From Candidatus Bipolaricaulota bacterium (GTDB lineage: Bacteria; Bipolaricaulota; Bipolaricaulia; RBG-16-55-9), in NCBI GenBank assembly GCA_027021605.1, contig JALUUA010000051.1, forward strand, positions 1 through 15,842: a stretch of DNA of 15,842 nt. Direction: 5' to 3'. Positions 15,061-15,842 of this stretch are shown here, piece by piece. The notes beneath the pieces are model-generated. The model ran no database searches and was not told the origin of the DNA. It worked only from the letters and a program-made list of their open reading frames with translations. The stretch's first letter is position 1. Every line of letters begins with the position of its first letter. The position numbers and the translations under genes were made by a program.

Positions 15061-15105
15061 TTCTGGGAACGGCTATAGGGTAAGGGATGCGAGGCGGAGA
15101 GGCTA

Positions 15106-15117
15106 TGACGCGCGTCA
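15106..15117. promoter_or_regulatory. Perfect 12-bp palindrome in the divergent promoter region
   Basis: TGACGCGCGTCA is a perfect palindrome, 48 bp upstream of the thioesterase ATG and between the divergent ribbon-helix-helix and thioesterase genes. It resembles a repressor or activator half-site pair; the factor is unknown. Confidence 0.4.
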
Positions 15118-15153
15118 CCTCAATCGGGGAGTGCACCGTCGCGCGGGGGCGGT

Positions 15154-15159
15154 TATAAT
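15154..15159 (+). promoter_or_regulatory. -10 box of the thioesterase gene
   Basis: A perfect TATAAT lies 6 nt upstream of the ATG at 15166, with no Shine-Dalgarno site. The -35 region 17 nt upstream (GTGCAC, 15131-15136) is weak. The expected transcription start coincides with the start codon, giving a leaderless mRNA. Confidence 0.65.
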
Positions 15160-15165
15160 CCGGCG

Positions 15166-15573
15166 ATGGCCTACAAGACGACGTGGAAGGTGAGCTTCGG
15201 CGAGATCGACTACGCCAGCATCGTCTACTACCCCAACTTCTTCGACTACTTCCAGCGCACCGAAGAGGCGTTCATGGAGCAGATCGGCTTTCCCTATCCC
15301 TATCTGATCGGGGAGCTGCGGCTCGGGTTCCCGATTGTGCACGTCGAGGCGGACTTCAAGCGGCCGGTGCGCTACGGGGACGCGATCGACATCGTCTTAG
15401 AGGTGCTGGAGCTGGGCAACCGTTCGGTGACGTTCGGGTTCCGCGTCTTCAAGGGGCGGGAGCTCTGCGCCGAGGCGAGGATCAAGCACGTCACGGTGGA
15501 CCTGGACGCGTTTCGGGCCGTCCCCCTCCCCGAGGACCTGCGCCGCCGCCTCGAGCGGGCCCAAGCCCCTTAG
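15166..15573 (+). CDS. Hot-dog fold acyl-CoA thioesterase (4HBT/YbgC-like)
   Basis: The 135-residue protein hydrolyses acyl- or aroyl-CoA thioesters. The N-terminal pattern GEIDYASIVYYPNFFDYFQR, then EEAF, matches the 4HBT signature (D-x(3,5)-V-Y/F-x-P/N-N-F/Y). D15 is in the position of the catalytic aspartate and the long central helix follows. The remaining strands include VHVEADFKRPVRYGD and SVTFGFRVFKGRELCAEARI. The length is typical for a single hot-dog domain. The physiological acyl-CoA is unknown. A perfect -10 box 6 nt upstream and no Shine-Dalgarno site suggest leaderless translation. Confidence 0.9.
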   Translation: MAYKTTWKVSFGEIDYASIVYYPNFFDYFQRTEEAFMEQIGFPYPYLIGELRLGFPIVHVEADFKRPVRYGDAIDIVLEVLELGNRSVTFGFRVFKGRELCAEARIKHVTVDLDAFRAVPLPEDLRRRLERAQAP

Positions 15574-15668
15574 CCTTAGCCGGCCGTAGGATGAACTTCT
15601 CCCTCCGGGGGACCGGATGTCCCTCGGTTCCCGCGCGCGTTGTGTATCCATTAGGAGCGGATGGGGTG

Positions 15669-15709
15669 CAGAGGAAGAGGTAAAGTAGAGGAAGAGGAAG
15701 AAGGAGAGG
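15669..15709. repeat. Purine-rich GA tract upstream of the lipoprotein gene
   Basis: About 40 nt are almost entirely A and G, built from repeated GAGGAA-type units, ending in AAGGAGAGG that serves as the Shine-Dalgarno site. The tract would be unstructured in the mRNA. Confidence 0.6.
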
Positions 15710-15712
15710 ATC

Positions 15713-15842
15713 ATGACCCAACTGAGAGCGCTGTGGGTAGGCATCGGGCTTGCCCTATTGGCCGGTGGGCTGGCGGGCTGCTCCCTGCTGGGGCTCTCCC
15801 CGCCCCCCGGGCCGACCGCGCGGACGACGCTTACCCCCCAAG
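15713..15842 (+). CDS. N-terminus of a lipoprotein (partial)
   Basis: The first 43 residues are visible. MTQLRALWVGIGLALLAGGL, then AGC, form a lipoprotein signal peptide with lipobox L20-A21-G22-C23, so Cys23 should be lipidated and the protein membrane-anchored. The following mature part is Pro/Thr-rich (SPPPGPTARTTLT), a flexible tether. The gene runs off the window end, so its function cannot be told. AAGGAGAGG precedes the ATG at good distance. Confidence 0.8.
   Translation, partial: MTQLRALWVGIGLALLAGGLAGCSLLGLSPPPGPTARTTLTPQ

Overview
The window is about 15.8 kb of mostly GC-rich chromosomal DNA from a bacterium. Three things suggest a diderm: Sec signal peptides, a lipobox lipoprotein, and a small beta-barrel-like protein ending in the C-terminal phenylalanine typical of outer-membrane proteins. 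A two-domain protein disulfide oxidoreductase and a three-subunit transhydrogenase of the Thermus/Rhodospirillum type suggest a thermophile. A deep-branching thermophilic lineage such as Candidatus Bipolaricaulota (Acetothermia) or something near Deinococcus-Thermus would fit, but this is inference and no marker here settles it.

Layout. Positions 1-2172 are a degenerate accessory region: the last codons of a beta-helix surface protein, an orphan signal peptide, a truncated IS-type transposase, an intact right-handed beta-helix protein, and a frameshifted small outer-membrane-like protein. The first and last parts match, so an ancient tandem pair of [beta-helix + small secreted protein] has been broken by an insertion element. 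Positions 2351-7034 hold metK (minus), divergent from a ferritin-like/VIT1 iron exporter (plus). The exporter is followed by an apparent operon of protein disulfide oxidoreductase, class I methyltransferase and patatin-like lipase. That operon ends at a long imperfect inverted repeat shared with the convergent pntAA-pntAB-pntB operon (7049-10104, minus). Positions 10336-11342 carry a BrnT/BrnA-like toxin-antitoxin pair whose antitoxin overlaps a universal stress protein gene. Positions 11358-13643 are pckA-rpiA (minus), with the pckA stop codon touching the rpiA start codon. Positions 13824-15007 hold a secreted protein of unknown role and a 54-residue ribbon-helix-helix protein (both minus), each followed by hairpins. 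Positions 15166-15842 hold a hot-dog thioesterase and the start of a lipoprotein (both plus).

How it works together. The core genes cover SAM synthesis and use, iron and redox homeostasis, NADPH supply by proton-driven transhydrogenation, gluconeogenesis (PckA) and the pentose phosphate pathway (RpiA). The most distinctive features are: (i) sigma70-like -10 boxes lying only 5-9 nt upstream of several start codons, with no Shine-Dalgarno sequence, suggesting leaderless mRNAs alongside genes with strong Shine-Dalgarno sites; (ii) the duplicated and broken beta-helix/outer-membrane cassette; (iii) the brnT-brnA-usp chain of 8-nt overlaps; and (iv) ordered repeats in the divergent regulatory region at 15008-15165. 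No clearly new multi-gene defence or mobile system is visible.
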